From assembly GCA_036785705.1 (NCBI GenBank), contig JAWUZG010000173.1, positions 2,217,001 to 2,281,000 of the forward strand: DNA of 64,000 nt, in the 5' to 3' direction. Below are positions 60,725 to 64,000 of the stretch, in pieces. The position numbers and the translations under genes are program-made. Every line of letters begins with the position of its first letter. Positions within the stretch are counted from its first letter, which is position 1. Under the pieces are notes generated by a model that did no database searches, was not told where the DNA came from, and saw nothing but the letters and a program-made list of their open reading frames with translations. The stretch comes from Acanthornis magna. Taxonomy: Eukaryota; Chordata; Aves; Passeriformes; Acanthizidae.

Positions 60725-61240
60725 AAGCGAGGGTGGAATGCCCTCCAGAGGGACCTGCAAAAGGGTGTTCCACAAGGCCAAGTGCTGGTGCTGCATCCGG
60801 GCCAGGGCAGCTCCTGAGATCCGTCTGGGATGGGGATGAACAGAATGAGAGCAGCCCCGAGGAGAAGGACTTGGGAGTGCTGGTGGGTGAGCAGCTGCAC
60901 ATCACCTGGAAATCGGAAAGATGGGGACCAGCTTTCTAGCAGACTTGGGATAGAAGATTTAAACTAGATATAAGGGGGAATTTATTCGTGCTGAAGGTGG
61001 TGAGGCCCTGGCCTCAGGGTTGCCCAGAGAAGTAGTGACTGCCCTAATGCTGAAAATATTAAAGGTCAGATTGGATGGAGCTCTGAGCAACCTGGTCTAG
61101 TGGAAGATGTTGCTGTCCATGGCAGGGTGGTTGGGACTGGATGATCTGTAAACTCCCTTCCAATCCAATCCAATCCAATCCAATCCAATCCAATCCAATC
61201 CAATCCAATCCAATCCATACTGTGATTTTTTATGATCATT
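60725..61240 (+). mobile_element. CR1 LINE fragment with internal deletion and expanded tail repeat
   Basis: Begins with ORF2 sequence (CCAGAGGGACCTGCAAAAGG, GAGAAGGACTTGGGAGTGCT, encoding KDLGVLVGEQL). At about 60910-60960 it jumps to the 3' region (AACTAGATATAAGGGGGAAT). The rest is a normal tail (GGAGCTCTGAGCAACCTGG) in which the usual CCTTCCAACCCAAACC has been replaced by a CAATC array before CATACTGTGATT. Confidence 0.93.
61161..61217. repeat. (CAATC)11 pentanucleotide array inside a CR1 tail
   Basis: Eleven perfect CAATC units plus CA. It lies exactly where other CR1 copies have TTCCAACCCAAACC, so it probably expanded from that tail sequence. Each unit junction creates CCAAT. Confidence 0.95.
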
Positions 61241-64000
61241 ACCTATTAGGATTTGCTACAATCTGATACTAATGGAGTTATGCATTATGTGTTGAAACTA
61301 TGACTCAAACATCTACTTAAGGGCTGTGTATTTTTAACCTTTTTTTTTGTTGTTGTTGCTAGTGATTATTAATGTTATGATGCTTGCTCCTCCAGAAAAA
61401 AATTGTAATTTTCTTCCAAACAATATATTGGACCCCAGAAACACTGGCATTTGAACATATTTTCATGACATTATTTTCTCTTTCCTTACATTCTTATTTT
61501 CCTCTGTTATCTATTATTTCACACTGCAGCTTGGCCAGAGGTTGTCCTGACACAGGTTGCACTATGAAAATACAAAAAGGGAATGAGAAACATGTACGTG
61601 AGCAAAGTATCTTGGCTTTTCCAAGAGAATAGGAACAGGACAAAACTCTCTGTTATACCTTGCTTTTTTTGGCTTTGTAATTTTTCTCAAAAATTCATAC
61701 CTTCTACGAATGCAGTACAAAAGACTGAATCTTCTTGGACAACTCTGAGCTTCAAAGTTTTGGCTGCTCTGAGACAAATGTGTGTCAAAACCAGTTCTTT
61801 TCCAGTCACCTATTCAGTCTTATTAGCTAAATTATTATTCCCTTTTGCAAGTGGAAAATTCGTGAATGTCTTTTCCAACAACATTTCATTGTTTTTTTAA
61901 TAGAAGCCTTTTAAACTTTTTTCTGGTAATCAGCAGATGTACCAACTATTCTAGAAAATAATAGAGAATATTACAAACAATGAAATAAAATGCTGGATTC
62001 ATTACTTAGGTTCTAAGATCTTGTTCTGAAACTCATGCTCACTGGTGAAGAGAAACAATACCTTGGGAAAAGCTGTGTGTCGAGATAAAAATGTCCATTT
62101 GAAGTTTGAATTCCAGACACTAAATTGCTAAAGTGAGTTTCTTAGGAACCACATAAAGACTTACACATGGAGCAACTACTCAGTTAACAAATGAGAGAAC
62201 AGCAAGAGTCAGAATATAAAATGTTTGTCATTTCGTTCAGAAGCAGAAAGAAGGCAAAATTCACGTAACTTTTTCTAAAGTGTTCATTGTCAGTGTAAGT
62301 CATATCGTGTTAAAGCTTTGCCCTTCTCTAGTGCTGGTAATGGAGAAATCTGAAAGCATTTTCCTGACAGCAATCCCAGACCATCTGTCTACAGAGATAA
62401 AATCATGCCTGGGACACAGCTCATGCATCTCTATCTTGAGCTAGGTAAGAATTTTTTTCCCATGCTGCTCCTATAGGTCAGCCGAGTTTGGGGATGGTGT
62501 GGATACTCCATTAAGGAACACTACTCATCGTGTGAAATCCTCCCCAGACTTCAGTGATTTAAAGAATAATCTCTCACTCATTCCTTCACCAAGTTCCTTC
62601 GCTAAAGAGATGCAAGGCAGACAGAGAGCCCAGGAGACACTTCTCCATTACCTTGCATGACTCCATACCACATGCATGCTTCCAAAACATATCTTCACAT
62701 TCGAAATATGGGGTGAAAAATATTTATTTTACCTCACTTTCCCAACCCTGTTTCTCTGAGAGATAGCTCTGAGTCCATGCTCTACAGAAATAATACCCCA
62801 ATTAAACACCAGCATCAACCCACAAGAACAGCGAGTCCTCCCACCCCAGTGAAACAACAGGGATGTCCTTGCCCAAAGGGCCAAAGTTCACATTCTACAG
62901 ATATATTATTTATTATCTTGCTCTTCTCCCCCAGCCTGTGCTGCTGCATTGTATTTCACACCAAGCTCGGCACAAACCGCACGATGGTTTCTGAGTGTAT
63001 ACGTGCGTCAAGGCTTAGAGAGGAGCACTGAATTTCCTGATACTAAAGGGCCCATTCCATGTTATTTATGACCTCACTAGTGTCGAAACTGAGACCTATA
63101 AATCGTAGGCATAGGCGTACTAATTCTAGCAACAGCAAGTTTTAGTCACATGTAATTAAAACATCCCAAAGTCTTTCAGCTCTAATGTATTTCGAAATGA
63201 CACCACTGGGACAGGGGGAAATGGGAAATGAAGGAATCAGCAGTATTTCAAAGCCATGGCCATTGTTAGCTTTTGGGGCTCTGTACAGTGCTGGCAGTGC
63301 TGTCAAATCTGCAGGTTTCCTGATGCTGTTTTCTATCACATATTTTGAGGACGATGCAATTGATTTCCAGAAACAGTAGGGACATTCAGACTGCTGGGAT
63401 GCCATCAGAAACTTCAAGAGGAACCTGATGTCCACACTGAAAAATAATGCCAACGCATTCTATGACGGCAACAAATTCTGTGATGGCATCTCTGCCTCGA
63501 TTAGATGCACTAGAGAGGAGAAAATACTTCTTTTCCCTCCCTTAAAGTGAGCTAAAACTGGAGCCTGAGACTTCTATGAGTTTTAAGATGGTCTGTGATT
63601 TCTGGTTTTAAGGTGATTTCTTGTAGAAGCTTAGGATTATCTGTTTATTGCTCAGGTCAACAGGGGAAAGGTGATGCAACCTGAAGACAGCAGAATTTCA
63701 AATGCACGCAAGGGATTTATCATACCTAGCTCAGGATTAACCTGTGAAATTCAAGCTGCCACTGTTGCCAATAGGTCAGAAAAGTGCACCAAAAAGTACA
63801 ACAGGGCTCTTCACTAATGCATAGCTCAGGGCCACCAGAAAAATAAACTATAGCCGAGAGTGACAGCAATGTGCATTTTGTGCAATGTTATTTGCTCTGC
63901 CCTGCAGACAGCAGAGGTTTGAGCTTCATATGTGTGGTGGGGACATTTGCTGCTGGATTGAAGGGCATGCTGTCAATCTGGACACATGGATGCAAAGAAA
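61241..64000. other. Non-repeat DNA to the right edge
   Basis: No recognisable repeat. From 63185 the plus strand is open for 64 codons, meets one TAG at about 63377, and stays open in the same frame for roughly 55 more codons. The product is unrecognised, and a decayed gene cannot be excluded or supported. Confidence 0.4.

Overview
The window looks like vertebrate nuclear DNA from a bird, most likely a songbird. The main evidence is about twenty-one copies of CR1, the avian LINE. Their 3' tails end in short ATTCTGTGATTCTAT-type repeats with no poly(A), and several belong to a passerine-style variant. I see no Alu, L1 or B1 elements, no bacterial or viral gene organisation, and no complete gene. 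Most of the 64 kb is AT-rich intronic or intergenic DNA with a few GC-richer patches (about 1.9-3.2, 15.4-15.7 and 47.2-47.7 kb).

Protein-coding content is thin. The best case is a 193-nt exon on the minus strand (1600-1792). It has a 64-codon open frame, a matching acceptor and donor, and several CpGs retained in codons. Two further minus-strand exon candidates (16969-17077 and 30975-31072) have good splice signals, and their phases can be chained into it through a small candidate at 6083-6138. If all are real, a minus-strand gene spans the first 31 kb and continues off the left edge. A separate 169-codon open frame (51259-51768, minus) is the longest non-repeat frame after one at 2644-3285. 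I recognise none of these proteins.

Repeats by region: CR1 fragments are scattered from 3.3 to 61.2 kb. A convergent pair at 29.8-30.4 kb (+) and 31.1-32.2 kb (-) forms a large inverted repeat around the 98-nt exon candidate. Simple repeats include a perfect (CCTT)72 tract at 59.13-59.42 kb, a compound ATATCT/CA/TA microsatellite at 18.89-19.17 kb, a 52-bp T-tract at 37.77 kb, a (CAATC)11 array inside a CR1 tail at 61.16 kb, a G-quadruplex-type G-run at 23.95 kb, and a 36-bp near-palindrome with E-boxes at 7.26 kb.

Several repeat-free AT-rich blocks with clustered homeodomain-type ATTA/TAATTA cores (for example 21.3-21.9, 24.25-24.54, 28.4-28.7, 45.24-45.65 and 53.4-53.8 kb) could be conserved regulatory DNA. 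That is inference only, since no alignment could be run.
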